From Acidobacteriota bacterium (lineage in GTDB: Bacteria > Acidobacteriota > Polarisedimenticolia > J045), in assembly GCA_017994815.1 (NCBI GenBank), contig JAGOJY010000014.1, positions 36,148 through 100,147 of the forward strand: DNA of 64,000 nt. Reading direction: 5' to 3'. The notes below the pieces were generated by a model that saw only the letters and a program-made list of their open reading frames with translations, was not told the origin of the DNA and made no database searches. Of the stretch, positions 1 to 10,432 are shown piece by piece. The first letter of the stretch is position 1; each line of letters opens with the position of its first letter. The translations under genes were made by a program, and so were the position numbers.

Positions 1-2
1 TG

Positions 3-1205
3 GAGGCGGCGATCTCGCCGTTCGACCCGCTGCGCGAGCGCGGCAAGCTGCTGCTCGACCACCTCGACGGGCGGCTCGGCTGCCGCGGCGAACTCGCCTC
101 GCTCGGGTTCCTGAACTTCTATCTCGGCGGCACCGACTGGATCGAGCTCGGGCGGGGCGAGGGCGCGCTGTCGGCCGAGGTCCGCGTGCGCCGCGGGCAG
201 TTCGCGCCGGACAGCCGGTTCGAGGTCGAGTCCCGCTCGTTCGGCGCGCGGATCGTCGACCTGCTCGCGCGTGGGCCGGGCCGGGCGAGGTGGACCGTGA
301 GCGAGCGGGCCGGCGAACCGGTGGGCGAGGTCGAGCTGGTGCTGGGCCGGTTCGAGATGGCGCGCGTGGGGCGCGCGCGGCCGGAGGTGCGCGGGGACGG
401 CCTGCGCGTCAGCGGCCGCTCGCGTTCGCTGCGCGTGGACCGCGCCTTCACCGACCTCGAGACCTTGTTCGAGATGCCGCGCGCGACGATCCCGGACCTG
501 ACGATCGTCAACGACTACCTGCCGCCGGACGCCGGGCTGGCCGTGACCGCGGGATCGGCCCGCGTCAGCGCCCGCCTGGCTGCCCCGGCGGACGGGCCGG
601 CGCGCGGCGAGTTCGTCGTCAAGGCCGAGGGCCTGGCCGCCGATGCCGCCGGCGCGCGCGCGCGCTGCGCCGTGGAGATCGACGGCCGCGTCGAGGGCGT
701 CGCGCGCGGCGGATCGTACCGCCTCGACGGAACGCGCTTGCGCGTGCGCTCGCTCGACCTCGTCGCGGCCGGCGATGCCGACGCGGCGGTCGCGGACTGG
801 TGGGCCGACACCGAACTCGAGCGCGCCGTCTTGCGCGTGGATGGCGCCCCGCGCTTCGAGGCGCGCCTGCGGATGGCGCTGCGCGACTCGGGGCCGGTCG
901 TGGCGCTGTTCGCCGCGCGGCGGCCGCTGTCGGGACTGGCCCGGCGCCTGTTGACGGTCGAGTCGCTCTCCGCGCACGCCGAACTGGAGGCCAGCCGCGA
1001 GGCCGTCGTGCTCAGCCCCCTCGTGGTGGGCAAGCCCGGCCTCGAGCTGCGGGCCAAGCTGCGCTTCGCCGCGCCCGGGCCGCGCGGCGCCCTGTTCGCC
1101 CGCCTCGGCCCGCTCGCGGTCGGGCTGTCCTTGGCCGGGGGCCGGCCGCGGGTCGAGCAAATCGTCGGCGCGCGGCGCTGGTTCGAGCAGCAAACGCTGC
1201 AGTAG
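3..1205 (+). CDS. AsmA-like membrane-anchored protein, C-terminal part (5' end outside window)
   Basis: The frame is open from the first bases of the window, so the N-terminus is missing; about 400 residues are visible. They form repetitive, strand-rich segments typical of AsmA/YdbH-type repeating beta-groove proteins, including a motif about finding a carboxy-terminal 'NDYLPPDAGLAV' stretch followed by alternating hydrophobic and charged strands. No catalytic motif is seen. Proteins of this class are anchored in the inner membrane and span the periplasm, where they move or sort phospholipids. The gene ends 25 bases before the convergent DUF2058 gene. A function cannot be assigned beyond the fold class, and the family call rests on pattern rather than a search. 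Confidence 0.55.
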   Translation, partial: EAAISPFDPLRERGKLLLDHLDGRLGCRGELASLGFLNFYLGGTDWIELGRGEGALSAEVRVRRGQFAPDSRFEVESRSFGARIVDLLARGPGRARWTVSERAGEPVGEVELVLGRFEMARVGRARPEVRGDGLRVSGRSRSLRVDRAFTDLETLFEMPRATIPDLTIVNDYLPPDAGLAVTAGSARVSARLAAPADGPARGEFVVKAEGLAADAAGARARCAVEIDGRVEGVARGGSYRLDGTRLRVRSLDLVAAGDADAAVADWWADTELERAVLRVDGAPRFEARLRMALRDSGPVVALFAARRPLSGLARRLLTVESLSAHAELEASREAVVLSPLVVGKPGLELRAKLRFAAPGPRGALFARLGPLAVGLSLAGGRPRVEQIVGARRWFEQQTLQ

Positions 1206-1230
1206 ACGGCGGTGGCCGGCCCGGCGCGGG

Positions 1231-1749
1231 TCAGGACGGGTGCGTGTCGGCCGCGCGCGGGTCGTTCAGGAACAGCACGTACTCGGGCCCGTCCTCGCGC
1301 ACCTTGCGCGCGGTCTCGCCGGGGAGGACGACGAACTGCGCCGGGGCGCTGCCCGGGACTTCGCAGATCGCCGCGCCGCCCGCTTCGAGCTTGCGACCGA
1401 TCTCGTCCGACACGTCGAGGAACGGGATCTTCCCGTCGCGGGCGACGAAGTGAAAGCGGCGCGGCCCGCGCACGCCCTGCGTCAGCGCGTGATCGCGCAC
1501 GACCTGCGCGAGCCGGGACTGGCCTTCGTGCCGCGCCTGCTCCTGCTGCCGGCGCGCTTCGCGCTCGCGGTCGGCGGCGCGCCGGGCCTCCTCGCGGGCC
1601 CGGCGCTCCTGCTCGGCGTGCTGCTTCTCCCCGGCCACGGCGTCCTGCCCGATCCGGTTGCGGCGCGCGCGCTCCTCGTGCGCGAGCTGCCGGGCGCGCT
1701 TGTCGTCGAGGACGCCCTTCTTGACCAGTTCGTCCTTGAGGCTGCCCAC
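1231..1749 (-). CDS. yaiL: DUF2058 (YaiL-type) protein
   Basis: The 172-residue product opens with [20 protein letters not shown], followed by a long, highly charged Arg/Glu/Gln-rich helix (about residues 20-80) and a compact C-terminal domain containing YVLFLNDP. This architecture matches the DUF2058/COG3122 family (YaiL), described as nucleoprotein or polynucleotide-associated cytoplasmic proteins with no proven biochemical activity. Length is normal for the family. It lies 25 bases downstream of the aldolase gene on the same strand, so the two are probably cotranscribed. The basic coiled-coil-like half is compatible with nucleic-acid or ribosome contact, which is inference only. Confidence 0.8.
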   Translation of the reverse strand: MGSLKDELVKKGVLDDKRARQLAHEERARRNRIGQDAVAGEKQHAEQERRAREEARRAADREREARRQQEQARHEGQSRLAQVVRDHALTQGVRGPRRFHFVARDGKIPFLDVSDEIGRKLEAGGAAICEVPGSAPAQFVVLPGETARKVREDGPEYVLFLNDPRAADTHPS

Positions 1750-1774
1750 CGCGGATCTCCCGAGCCGCCGGTCC

Positions 1775-2824
<1,050 letters not shown>

Positions 2825-2898
2825 CTCGGCCTCTCCCCGGGTCGGCAACGCCCGGCGCGCTCGCGCGCGCGGCCGGCCGGCGTTTCGCCCGGACCCGT

Positions 2899-2904
2899 TA
2901 TCAT
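2899..2904 (+). promoter_or_regulatory. -10-like hexamer TATCAT before the ECF sigma gene
   Basis: TATCAT ends 8 bases before the sigma-factor ATG, and no Shine-Dalgarno sequence lies between them. In this GC-rich background such a hexamer stands out. It would place the transcript start at or next to the ATG, giving a leaderless mRNA. No convincing -35 element is seen. Confidence 0.35.
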
Positions 2905-2912
2905 GAAGCGTC

Positions 2913-3542
2913 ATGCAACGGCCTTCCACCCCCGCGGGCGAACCCGACCCCGACGACCTGCGCCTTGTCCAGCGGGTGAAGGAAGGCGATCCCGGCGCCT
3001 TCGACGAGTTCGTCGCGCGCTTCGGTCCGTTGATCCTCGCGTTCGGGATGCGCATGTGCGGCAACCGGCCCGACGCCGAGGACGTGTTCCAGGAAACGCT
3101 GATCAAGGTCTACACGTCGCTGGCGACGCTGGAGAACCCGCGGGCGCTGCGCACCTGGTTCTGGCGGGTGGTGGCCAACGAGTGCCTGATGAGCCGGCGC
3201 GGCCCGCGCGACCCGTCGCGCACGGTCGGGCTGGGCGATCTCGTCCCGCAGGAATCGACGCCCGGCGCCGAGCTGGAACTCCCCGATGCCGCGGCGGTCA
3301 GCCCCGAGCGGGCGCTGCTCGACACCGAGCGGCGGGAGCGGTTGGAGCGGGCGCTGGGTAACCTCCCGCCGGACTACCGCATCGTCATCCTGTTGCGCGA
3401 TTTCGAGGGCCTCTCGACGCAGGAGGTCGCGGACGTCCTCGGCATCAGCGCAACTAACGCGAAGGTCAGGCTGCACCGCGCGCGCGCCGCCCTGCGGCAG
3501 CGGTTGCAGCCGCCGGCGGCGGCGGAGGACGGTCGGGGATGA
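2913..3542 (+). CDS. ECF-family RNA polymerase sigma factor
   Basis: This 209-residue protein has sigma-70 region 2 at about residues 20-90 ([20 protein letters not shown], then the [14 protein letters not shown] core-binding helix) and region 4 at about 140-195 ([29 protein letters not shown], then the recognition helix [13 protein letters not shown]). Region 3 is absent, as is typical of ECF sigma factors. It directs RNA polymerase to a small stress or envelope regulon. Its stop overlaps the start of a zinc-finger anti-sigma gene by 4 bases (ATGA), the usual sigma/anti-sigma arrangement. The product matches the family's usual size. The target promoter is unknown, and no good ECF-type -35/-10 pair was recognised upstream. 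Confidence 0.93.
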   Translation: MQRPSTPAGEPDPDDLRLVQRVKEGDPGAFDEFVARFGPLILAFGMRMCGNRPDAEDVFQETLIKVYTSLATLENPRALRTWFWRVVANECLMSRRGPRDPSRTVGLGDLVPQESTPGAELELPDAAAVSPERALLDTERRERLERALGNLPPDYRIVILLRDFEGLSTQEVADVLGISATNAKVRLHRARAALRQRLQPPAAAEDGRG

Positions 3543-3790
3543 CCTGCAACACGCTGATCGCGCGGCTCGACCGGCTGCTGGAGGGGGACCTTCCCGGCGC
3601 CGAGTCCCGCGAAGCCGAGGCGCACCTCGAGGGCTGCGCCGCCTGCCGGGAGGCGGTCCGGCAGGCCCGGGCCACGGTCGAGGCCTGCCGCCGCGCGCCC
3701 CGCCCGGCGGTCGATCCCGGCTGCCTCGAGCGGGCGGTCCGCGCCGCGCGCGAGGAACTGGTCCGTCGTGGCGTTCTCCGGAAACCCTGA
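3539..3790 (+). CDS. Zinc-finger (zf-HC2) anti-sigma factor
   Basis: This 83-residue protein carries the HxxxCxxC anti-sigma motif (H29, C33, C36 in AHLEGCAACR), which coordinates zinc in ZAS-type anti-sigma domains. The rest is helical and basic. It has no membrane segment, so it would act as a soluble anti-sigma factor, perhaps as a redox or zinc sensor, unlike the more common membrane-anchored versions. It overlaps the ECF sigma gene by ATGA, and translational coupling would keep the two partners balanced. The role is inferred from the motif and gene order. Confidence 0.85.
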   Translation: MTCNTLIARLDRLLEGDLPGAESREAEAHLEGCAACREAVRQARATVEACRRAPRPAVDPGCLERAVRAAREELVRRGVLRKP

Positions 3791-3910
3791 TCGTTCGAGG
3801 CCATCCGGGCGGTCGACGCTCCCGCGCTGCAGACTCCCCGCGGCGGCGGGGCCGAGGATTCGTGGCCGCGCCGCCGTTCTGCCCGTACATAGAGGGCACC
3901 CGGTTCCGGC

Positions 3911-3934
3911 GCACGGCGCGAACGCGCGCCGTGC
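3911..3934 (+). promoter_or_regulatory. Leader hairpin upstream of the YbjN-like gene
   Basis: Two perfect 10-base arms (3911-3920 and 3925-3934) enclose a 4-base loop, AACG. The hairpin ends just before the GGGGGAGG ribosome-binding site of the gene starting at 3951. There is no T-run, so it is not a standard terminator. It could end the sigma/anti-sigma transcript by another route or influence translation of the next gene. Confidence 0.4.
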
Positions 3935-3950
3935 ACGAGGGGGAGGTCGG

Positions 3951-4454
3951 ATGGCGAGTGGCAGGCCCGCGGACGGTATGGCCCCGATCGAGCGGTTGCG
4001 CCGCGCCGCGCGCCGCTGGGCCGGGGAAGACCTCTGCGAACTGTCCTCGGACCGGCCGTCCTTCCTCTGGCTCTACGGCAGCGCGATGGTCGAAGCCAGC
4101 GCGGAACCGGACGGGACGATCGTCCTGCGGGCGTTCCTCGTGCTCGGCCCGACGCACAAGGCGCGCGTGCGCGAGGAACTGGAAAAGTCCTCGCGGACCT
4201 TGCCGGCCGGGCGGCTGGAGCTCGACGGCGAGGGAGACGTGGTGCTGGTGCACTCGATCCCGCCCGACACGGACCCCGACGAACTGGAGCGCGCGGTGCA
4301 GGAGATCTGCCTGCACGCGGACCGGCTGGACGACCTGCTGTGCGCCCGCCTGGGCGGGATCCGCTCGCTCGACCTGTTCCGCTACGACGTGATGAGCGCG
4401 ATCCAGGCCGCCGGCGGCCCCGAGCCGCTCGAGCCGCTGGCCGGCGACACGTAG
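3951..4454 (+). CDS. YbjN-like domain protein, function unknown
   Basis: The product is 167 residues. The ATG at 3951 is chosen because a strong GGGGGAGGTCGG site precedes it; the frame is open further upstream, but without a sensible start. The sequence alternates strands and helices: a hydrophobic strand near FLWLYGSA, LELDGEGDVVLVHSIP in the middle, and a C-terminal helix ADRLDDLL. This resembles the YbjN/type III secretion chaperone-like fold, whose members bind partner proteins rather than catalyse reactions. No signal peptide is present. The gene stands alone between the ECF cassette and the convergent ATPase gene, 22 bases away. The family call is tentative. Confidence 0.5.
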   Translation: MASGRPADGMAPIERLRRAARRWAGEDLCELSSDRPSFLWLYGSAMVEASAEPDGTIVLRAFLVLGPTHKARVREELEKSSRTLPAGRLELDGEGDVVLVHSIPPDTDPDELERAVQEICLHADRLDDLLCARLGGIRSLDLFRYDVMSAIQAAGGPEPLEPLAGDT

Positions 4455-4476
4455 GGGTCCGCCGGCGGGTTTCCCG

Positions 4477-5196
4477 TCAGCCCCCTTCGCCGACGAGGAG
4501 CAGGGTGTTCGGGTCGAGCGCCACGTCCATGCGCCGGCTCATCACGTGATCGTGGTCCTTCAGCACGTGCAGCCGCACGACCTGGCCGTCGTGCTTGAGC
4601 AGGAACGCGAGGTCGACCAGGTCCTCCAGGCCGTCGGCCGGCTGCGGCAGGTGACCCGCGCGCGCCGGGGGTGCGTCGCGGTGCGTGCGGCCGGACATCC
4701 ACAGCTCGGCGCCCGACTCGCGCGCGACCTCGCAGACCTTCTCGATCGTCTCGCGCGGCGTTTCCTCGAGCATCAGCCGGTCGACGATGATCAGGTCGGG
4801 GCGGAACTCGGCGTGCGAGGCCAGAAGTTCCAGCGTCTGCCGCAGCTGGTCCGGACCGAACGACGAACCGAAGAACGTGCGGATGTGCCGGTGGCGCTCG
4901 ATCTCCAGCAGGATCTCGGTGCGCGCCTCCGGGATCCCCTGCGAACGCACCAGCTCGTCCACCAGCTCGTCGTACCAGGCGCGGACCTTCTCGACGGTCC
5001 GATGCAGCGTCACGTGCAGGACCTTCTGCCCGGCGAGCAGCGCGTCGAGGCCGATCCCGACGAGGAACGCCGTCTTGCCCACGCCCGCGCGCGCGAGCAC
5101 CAGCGCCATGCGGCCCGGCGCGGGCCCGGCGTACCCGTCGCGCTCGAGCAGCACGCGCGTCGAGCGGCGCAGCTGGATCTTCGTTTCCTCGGTCAT
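4477..5196 (-). CDS. P-loop ATPase of RecA/KaiC-like type, function unknown
   Basis: This 239-residue cytoplasmic protein has a Walker A-like motif in [11 protein letters not shown] at about residues 35-45 and a Walker B-like strand DLIIVDRL at about 132-139. A third strand, [13 protein letters not shown], resembles a sensor segment. The layout recalls single-domain RecA/DnaB/KaiC ATPases that pull an ATP-binding core around a bound partner, but no DNA-binding or helicase-specific motif is seen. Its ATG overlaps the EF-G stop codon by 4 bases, so it is translationally coupled to EF-G and perhaps linked to translation. No experimental role is known to me. Confidence 0.65.
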   Translation of the reverse strand: MTEETKIQLRRSTRVLLERDGYAGPAPGRMALVLARAGVGKTAFLVGIGLDALLAGQKVLHVTLHRTVEKVRAWYDELVDELVRSQGIPEARTEILLEIERHRHIRTFFGSSFGPDQLRQTLELLASHAEFRPDLIIVDRLMLEETPRETIEKVCEVARESGAELWMSGRTHRDAPPARAGHLPQPADGLEDLVDLAFLLKHDGQVVRLHVLKDHDHVMSRRMDVALDPNTLLLVGEGG

Positions 5197-7280
5197 TCTT
5201 CCTCCACCGCGGCGGTGCCGCGGAACTGCGCCATCAGTTCCTCGGACACTTCGCGCGGCACCGGCCCGTAGCGCGCGAACTCCATCGTGAACTCCGCCTT
5301 GCCCTGGGTCGCCGAGCGCAGGTCGGTGGCGTAGCCGAACATGGTCGCCAGCGGCACCTCGGCGTCGATGCGGGCGAAGCCGTCGTGCTCGCTCGAGCCG
5401 ATGATCGTCCCGCGCCGCTGCATCAGCCCGCGGTAGATCGAGCCCTGGTACTCCGCCGGCGCCTCGACGGCGACCTTCATCACCGGCTCGAGGATCTGCG
5501 GGGCGGCCTTGCGGTACGCCTCGCGGAACGCCTTGCGCGCGGCAGCCTGGAACGCGATGTCGGACGAGTCCACCGCGTGCGCGGCGCCGTCGTTGACCAC
5601 GGCCCGCACGCCGATCACCGGGAAGCCGATCAGGCTGCCCTTGCCCAGCGCCGAGCGGAAGCCCTTGTCGCAGGACGGGATGAACTCCGTGGGAATCGTG
5701 CCGCCGTGGACCGCGTTGACGAACTCGTAGGCCCCCTCGGCGAACGGCTCGAGGTAACCGGCGACGCGCGCGTACTGGCCCGAGCCGCCGGTCTGCTTCT
5801 TGTGCAGGTGGTTGAAGTCGGCGCGGCGCGTGATCGTCTCGCGGTAGGCGACCTGCGGTGCGCCGGTCTCGACCTGCGCCGCGTACTCGCGGCGGATGCG
5901 CTCGACGTACACGTCGAGGTGCAGCTCGCCCATCCCGGAGATGACCGTCTCGTTCGACTCCTCGTCGATGCGGACGCGGAACGTCGGGTCCTCCTTGGCG
6001 AAGCGGGCCAGCGCCTTGGAGACCTTGGCCTGGCTGCCGGTGTCGGCCGGCTTCACCGACAGCGACATCACCGGGTCCGGCACGTGCATCGAGGTCATCG
6101 CCAGCCGCGGCCCGTCGCCGACGAACGTGTCGCCGGTGTGGCAGTCGATGCCGAACAGCCCGACGATGTCGCCGGCCTCGCCGTGCTCGATGTCCTCCAT
6201 CTGGTCGGCGTGGATCCGCACCAGCCGCCCGATCTTGATCTTCCGGCCGTTGCGCGAGTTGATGACGGTGCTGCCCTTGGACAGCGTGCCCTGGTAGACG
6301 CGCACGAACGTCAGCTGCCCGTAGCGCCCCTCATCGAGCTTGAAGGCGTAGGCCACGGTCTGTGCCGCGGGGTCCGAACTGAGCCTGACCGGGGCGTGGT
6401 CACGGTCGAGGTCGAGGGCCTCGATCGGCACGTCGAGCGGGCAGGGCAGGTAGCGCGTCACCGCGTCCAGCAGCGGCTGCACGCCCTTGTTCTTGTAGGC
6501 CGAGCCCATCAGCACCGGGACCAGCTCCAAGGACACCACGCCCTTGCGGATCGCGGCGTGGAGCAGCTCGGGGGTTACGGCGTCTTCCAGCGCCGCCTCC
6601 ATCAGCTCGTCGCTGACCATCGTCAGCGCGTCGATCATGTTCGCGCGGCGGCGCTCGGCCTCGGCCAAAAGCTCCGCGGGGACGTCCGAGACGACGATCT
6701 CTTCTCCGCCCGGGCCGCCGAACCGCAGGGCCTTCATCTGCACCAGGTCCACCACGCCCTCGTGCGCCGCCTCGAGGCCGATCGCCATCTGCAGCGGCAC
6801 CGGGCGCAGCCGCAGCTTCTCCTCGAGTTGCTGGACGACGCGGTCGGGGTTGGCGCCGGAGCGGTCGAGCTTGTTGACGAACGCGAGCCGCGGGACGCGG
6901 TAGCGCCGCATCTGGCGGTCGACCGTCAACGACTGCGACTGCACCCCCGCGACGCCGCACAGCACGAGGATCGCGCCGTCGAGCACGCGCAGGGAGCGCT
7001 CGACCTCGATCGTGAAGTCGACGTGCCCCGGCGTGTCGATGATGTTGATGTGGTGGTCCTTCCACGTGACGTTGGTCGCGGCGGACGTGATCGTGATCCC
7101 GCGTTCCCGCTCCAGGTCCATGTGGTCCATCGTCGCGCCCACGCCGTCCTTGCCCTTGACGTCGTGCATCGCGTGGATGCGGCGGGTGTAGAACAGGACG
7201 CGCTCGGTGAGCGTCGTCTTGCCGGAGTCGATGTGGGCGGATATGCCGATGTTCCGGATCCGCGTCTGGTCGAGAGCCAT
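5193..7280 (-). CDS. fusA: Elongation factor G, mitochondrial/spdEFG1-like subtype
   Basis: This 695-residue translational GTPase moves tRNAs and mRNA through the ribosome after peptide transfer. The P-loop is AHIDSGKT (residues 15-22), with Ser where standard bacterial EF-G has His. The switch region reads [13 protein letters not shown], and the G3/G4 motifs are DTPGHVDF and NKLDRSG. Together with [11 protein letters not shown], these match mitochondrial EF-G1 and the spirochaete/planctomycete/deltaproteobacterial spdEFG1 class. Domains II-V follow with normal length. ATG at 7280 is chosen over a TTG 15 bases upstream because GGGAAA lies at ribosome-binding distance. It is the first gene of a two-gene unit with the P-loop ATPase; rpsL, rpsG and tuf are not adjacent. 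Confidence 0.95.
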   Translation of the reverse strand: MALDQTRIRNIGISAHIDSGKTTLTERVLFYTRRIHAMHDVKGKDGVGATMDHMDLERERGITITSAATNVTWKDHHINIIDTPGHVDFTIEVERSLRVLDGAILVLCGVAGVQSQSLTVDRQMRRYRVPRLAFVNKLDRSGANPDRVVQQLEEKLRLRPVPLQMAIGLEAAHEGVVDLVQMKALRFGGPGGEEIVVSDVPAELLAEAERRRANMIDALTMVSDELMEAALEDAVTPELLHAAIRKGVVSLELVPVLMGSAYKNKGVQPLLDAVTRYLPCPLDVPIEALDLDRDHAPVRLSSDPAAQTVAYAFKLDEGRYGQLTFVRVYQGTLSKGSTVINSRNGRKIKIGRLVRIHADQMEDIEHGEAGDIVGLFGIDCHTGDTFVGDGPRLAMTSMHVPDPVMSLSVKPADTGSQAKVSKALARFAKEDPTFRVRIDEESNETVISGMGELHLDVYVERIRREYAAQVETGAPQVAYRETITRRADFNHLHKKQTGGSGQYARVAGYLEPFAEGAYEFVNAVHGGTIPTEFIPSCDKGFRSALGKGSLIGFPVIGVRAVVNDGAAHAVDSSDIAFQAAARKAFREAYRKAAPQILEPVMKVAVEAPAEYQGSIYRGLMQRRGTIIGSSEHDGFARIDAEVPLATMFGYATDLRSATQGKAEFTMEFARYGPVPREVSEELMAQFRGTAAVEEE

Positions 7281-7426
7281 GGTCGTGTTTCCCAATCCGG
7301 CGAACCGGCTTTAAAGCGCATCGACGCACGTCCCGGGGCAGGACCCGGGTCGTTTCTGCCTGCAGGGGACCGGGCGTCGACGAGCGGAACGGCTGCGGAA
7401 AAGACGCCCGCGCGTACCAGCCGGGG

Positions 7427-7454
7427 ATTATAAGACGTTCGACCGGCGCGTCCA
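7427..7454 (-). promoter_or_regulatory. Putative sigma-70-type promoter of the EF-G operon
   Basis: On the minus strand, TGGACG (7449-7454, 4 of 6 matches to TTGACA) is followed by a 16-base spacer and a perfect TATAAT (7427-7432). It would start transcription about 140 bases upstream of the EF-G ATG. A perfect TATAAT is striking at this base composition. Confidence 0.5.
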
Positions 7455-7511
7455 GTAACCTGTCCGTAAATACGGCGCGCGCCGCGGGGGCTGTAGAATG
7501 CGCTCTCTTCA

Positions 7512-7522
7512 GGGGGGGGGGG
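7512..7522 (+). repeat. Homopolymeric G tract (11 G)
   Basis: Eleven consecutive G residues lie 12 bases after a TAGAAT hexamer and 59 bases before the start codon of the cysteine-rich protein gene. Tracts of this length are prone to slipped-strand change and to sequencing miscalls. Confidence 0.85.
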
Positions 7523-7581
7523 CGTGCCCGATCGCTCTCTCCCATGCAGCGCACATCAACAGCGCTGCTGAGGGAGATGCG

Positions 7582-8073
7582 ATGGCGAAGCATGCGGTGG
7601 TTCTCGTGTTGCTGGCTTGGGCATGGTGCTGCCTGCCGGCGTTCGCGGATCCGATCGCGGTCACGGTGTTCCAGGCCGCGGACGGAACGCGCTACGGGTT
7701 GTCGCCGGGGGTCGCCGGCGGCTCGTGCGCGCCGGTCAGCGACGGCATGGAGTGCGGCGGCGGGTCGGGGAATCACTCGTCGGCTCACAGCGGCACGGGC
7801 TGCGGAGAGCTGGCAGGGGCCGCCTTCTGCGTGGTCGTCCCGGTGGGCTGGAATCCGGGAGTGCTGCCGCTCGCGACGAGCACCCTCGAGTGCGCCGAGG
7901 TGAACTACGAGCTGTCCACCGGGAACAACACGGGAAGCTGCTCTGCGAACAACGGTTCGGCGATGACCTGCACGGACAACGGCGACAGCACGTCCAGCGC
8001 GACATGCGACAGCGGCTGCGGGCAAGTTACCGGCAGCGGATCCTGCAAGGCGGTCGCGAAACCAGCGGAATAG
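7582..8073 (+). CDS. Small secreted cysteine-rich protein, unknown family
   Basis: The start at 7582 is supported by GAGGGAGATGCG just upstream and gives a clean signal peptide: basic N-terminus, hydrophobic core VVLVLLAWAW, and likely cleavage after AFA near residue 22. The mature part is about 140 residues, rich in Ser, Gly, Thr and Asn, with ten cysteines, an even number consistent with disulfide pairing outside the cytoplasm. The C-terminal third has closely spaced Cys in a Ser/Thr/Gly/Asn-rich context (CTDNGDSTSSATCDSGCG). I recognise no known domain. It is a single-gene unit: a TAGAAT box and G tract precede it, and a strong terminator sits 7 bases after the stop. A surface or extracellular role is inferred from the signal peptide. 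Confidence 0.75.
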   Translation: MAKHAVVLVLLAWAWCCLPAFADPIAVTVFQAADGTRYGLSPGVAGGSCAPVSDGMECGGGSGNHSSAHSGTGCGELAGAAFCVVVPVGWNPGVLPLATSTLECAEVNYELSTGNNTGSCSANNGSAMTCTDNGDSTSSATCDSGCGQVTGSGSCKAVAKPAE

Positions 8074-8079
8074 ATCCGT

Positions 8080-8117
8080 CCGCCCTTGCCGCCCGGTGGC
8101 GGCAAGGGCGGTTTTCT
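8080..8117 (+). terminator. Intrinsic terminator of the cysteine-rich protein gene
   Basis: A perfect 14-base-pair GC-rich stem (8080-8093 with 8098-8111) and a CGGT loop are followed directly by TTTTCT. It starts 7 bases after the stop codon. The reverse orientation lacks a T-run, so it acts mainly on the plus strand and does not clearly serve the convergent malic enzyme gene. Confidence 0.93.
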
Positions 8118-8134
8118 GCCCCCTCGCCGAACCC

Positions 8135-10432
8135 TCAGAGCCCCGCGGGCTTGGCGGTCCGGTGCGCCTGCAGCGCCGTGATCGCCGCCGCGCGGACGAT
8201 CTCCTCGACCGTCGCCACGTGGTTCAGGAGGTTCACCGGGCGGGCCAGCCCGTTGAGGATCGGGCCGACGATCTCGGCCCCGGCCAGCTCGCGCAGGAGC
8301 TTGTACGCCATGTTGCCCGACTGCAGGTCGGGGAAGACCAGCACGTTCGCGTCACCCTTGATCCGCGACTGCGGGAACACCGCCGCGATCTCCGGGCTCA
8401 GCGCCGTGTCCGCCATGATCTCGCCGTCCACGACCAGCTCCGGGCGCTTTTCCTGCACGATCTGCAGCGCGTCGGCGACCTTGCGCGTCAGCGGGTGCTC
8501 GACCGAGCCGAAGTTCGAGAACGACAGCAGCGCGATCTTCGGCTGCATGTCGAACAGCGCCTCGGCCGCCTCGGCTCCCAACAGCGCCATCTCCGCCAGC
8601 GTCGGGGCGTCGGGCTCGATGTTGATCGCGGTGTCGGTCAGGACCAGCAGCCGGTCGCGCAGCACGGCGACCACGCAGGCCGAGACGCGGTGCACGCCCG
8701 GGCGCGGGCCGATCAGCTGCAGCGCCGGCCGGACCGTGTCGGGGTAGATCTTGCCGATCCCGCCGACCAGCCCGTCCGCCAGCCCCTGCTCGACCATCAT
8801 CAGGCCGAGGATCGTCGGCCGTTTGAGGGCCAGCGCCGCCCGCTTCGGGATCAGCCCCTTGCGCCCGCGCAGCTCGAACAGCCGCTGCACCAACCGCTGC
8901 GACTCCGGGTAGTTCTCCGGGTCGGCGATCTCGACCGACGTGAGGTCCACGCCGTGCTCGGCCGCGAGCTGCCGGATCACCTTTTCGCTCCCGATCAGGA
9001 TCGGCGAGCTGATCTCCTCCTCCACCATGCGCTGCGCGGCGCGGATGACGTGCAGGTCCTCGCCCTCGCTGAACGCGATCTTGGCCGGCGCGCGGCGCGC
9101 CTTTTCCATGAAGATGCGGACCACGCGGCGCGCCGGGCCGAGGAACGCGTCGAGGTGCCGCGCGTACTCTTCCTTGCCCTGCCAGTCGGTGCAGGTGGCC
9201 ACGCCGGTATCGCAGGCCGCCTGCGCCACGGCCGGGGCGACCCACAGCAGCACCCGCGGGTCGAGCGGCTTGGGCAGGATGTACTCGGGCCCGAAGCGCA
9301 GCTCCTGCGTGCCGTACGCGGCGCAGACCTCGTCCGGCACGTCGGTGCGGGCCAGCTCCGCCAGCGCGCGCGAGGCGGCGAGCTTCATGTCGAGGTTGAT
9401 TCGCCGCGCGCGAACATCGAGCGCGCCGCGGAAGATGAACGGGAAGCCGAGGACGTTGTTCACCTGGTTCGGGTAGTCCGAGCGGCCGGTGGCGATGATC
9501 GCGTCCGGGCGCGCGGCGCGGGCCAGCTCGTACGGCACCTCGGGGACCGGGTTGGCCATGGCGAAGATGACCGGCTTGGCCGCCATCGAGCGGACCATCT
9601 CCTCGCTGACGAGGTTCGGCCCGGACACGCCGAGGAACGCGTCGGCGCCCTTCATGATGTCGGCCAGCGTGCGGGCCTTGGTCTTGCGCGCGTGCTTCGC
9701 CTTGTAGGGGTTCATCCCCTTTTCGCGCCCCTCGTAGACCACGCCCTCGCGGTCGACGAGGTAGATGTTCTCTTCCTGCAGCCCGGCGGCGGTCAGCATC
9801 TCGATGATGGCGATGCCCGCCGCGCCGGCGCCGAGGATCACGGTCCGGGCCTGGCGCTTGTCCTTGCCCTGCAGCTCGAGCGCGTTGAGCATGCCGGCGG
9901 TGCTGATGATCGCGGTGCCGTGCTGATCGTCGTGGAACACCGGGATGTCCAGCAGTTCGATCAGCTGGCGCTCGATCTCGAAGCACTCGGGCGCCTTGAT
10001 GTCCTCGAGGTTGATCCCGCCGAACGTGCGCCCGAACAGCTTCACCGTGTGGACGAACTCGTCCACGTCCTTCGTCTCGACCTCGATGTCGAAGACGTCG
10101 ATCCCGGCGAAGCGGTTGAACAGGACGCCCTTGCCTTCCATGACCGGCTTGCCGGCGAGTGCGCCGATGTCGCCGAGGCCGAGCACGGCGGTGCCGTTGC
10201 TGATCACGGCGACGAGGTTGCCCTTGTTGGTGTACTTGTAGACCGAGTTGTAATCGGCCTCGATCACCTTGCACGGCACCGCGACGCCCGGCGTGTAGGC
10301 CAAGGACAGGTCGCGCTGCGTCAGGCAGGGCTTGGTCGGGGTGACGGCGAGCTTTCCGGGGCGCGGTTTCTCGTGGTACGAGAGCGCGTCTTCGTCGCGG
10401 ATCTTGAGCGTCGGGGTGAGCGGGTTGGGCAT
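8135..10432 (-). CDS. maeB: NADP-dependent malic enzyme with C-terminal phosphotransacetylase-like domain
   Basis: This 765-residue enzyme decarboxylates malate to pyruvate with reduction of NADP, supplying NADPH and pyruvate. The N-terminal malic domain (about 15-185) carries YTPGVA and [10 protein letters not shown]; the NAD(P)-binding domain (about 185-420) has the GAGAAGIA glycine motif and MANPVPE. From about 430 the sequence changes to a phosphate acetyl/butyryltransferase-like domain ([33 protein letters not shown]), the arrangement of MaeB, where this tail is regulatory rather than catalytic. ATG at 10432 is preceded by CGGAG. A TAGAAT hexamer on the minus strand at 10547-10552 may be its -10 element. 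It is a single-gene unit. Confidence 0.95.
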   Translation of the reverse strand: MPNPLTPTLKIRDEDALSYHEKPRPGKLAVTPTKPCLTQRDLSLAYTPGVAVPCKVIEADYNSVYKYTNKGNLVAVISNGTAVLGLGDIGALAGKPVMEGKGVLFNRFAGIDVFDIEVETKDVDEFVHTVKLFGRTFGGINLEDIKAPECFEIERQLIELLDIPVFHDDQHGTAIISTAGMLNALELQGKDKRQARTVILGAGAAGIAIIEMLTAAGLQEENIYLVDREGVVYEGREKGMNPYKAKHARKTKARTLADIMKGADAFLGVSGPNLVSEEMVRSMAAKPVIFAMANPVPEVPYELARAARPDAIIATGRSDYPNQVNNVLGFPFIFRGALDVRARRINLDMKLAASRALAELARTDVPDEVCAAYGTQELRFGPEYILPKPLDPRVLLWVAPAVAQAACDTGVATCTDWQGKEEYARHLDAFLGPARRVVRIFMEKARRAPAKIAFSEGEDLHVIRAAQRMVEEEISSPILIGSEKVIRQLAAEHGVDLTSVEIADPENYPESQRLVQRLFELRGRKGLIPKRAALALKRPTILGLMMVEQGLADGLVGGIGKIYPDTVRPALQLIGPRPGVHRVSACVVAVLRDRLLVLTDTAINIEPDAPTLAEMALLGAEAAEALFDMQPKIALLSFSNFGSVEHPLTRKVADALQIVQEKRPELVVDGEIMADTALSPEIAAVFPQSRIKGDANVLVFPDLQSGNMAYKLLRELAGAEIVGPILNGLARPVNLLNHVATVEEIVRAAAITALQAHRTAKPAGL

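Larger units (their letters stand above)
7281..7581. other. Divergent intergenic region between EF-G and the cysteine-rich protein
   Basis: These 301 bases hold no supportable gene. They contain the EF-G promoter on the minus strand (7427-7454). For the plus-strand gene there is a TAGAAT hexamer at 7494-7499 without a clear -35, then an 11-base G run at 7512-7522, which would fall just inside the 5' leader. The GAGGGAG ribosome-binding site of the gene starting at 7582 lies at the end. Confidence 0.6.

Noticed and set aside
5385..7433. Very long open frame on the plus strand opposite the EF-G gene
   Set aside because: It mirrors the codon structure of EF-G; its His/Val/Arg/Leu-rich product has no family pattern. 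At this GC content antisense frames stay open by chance.
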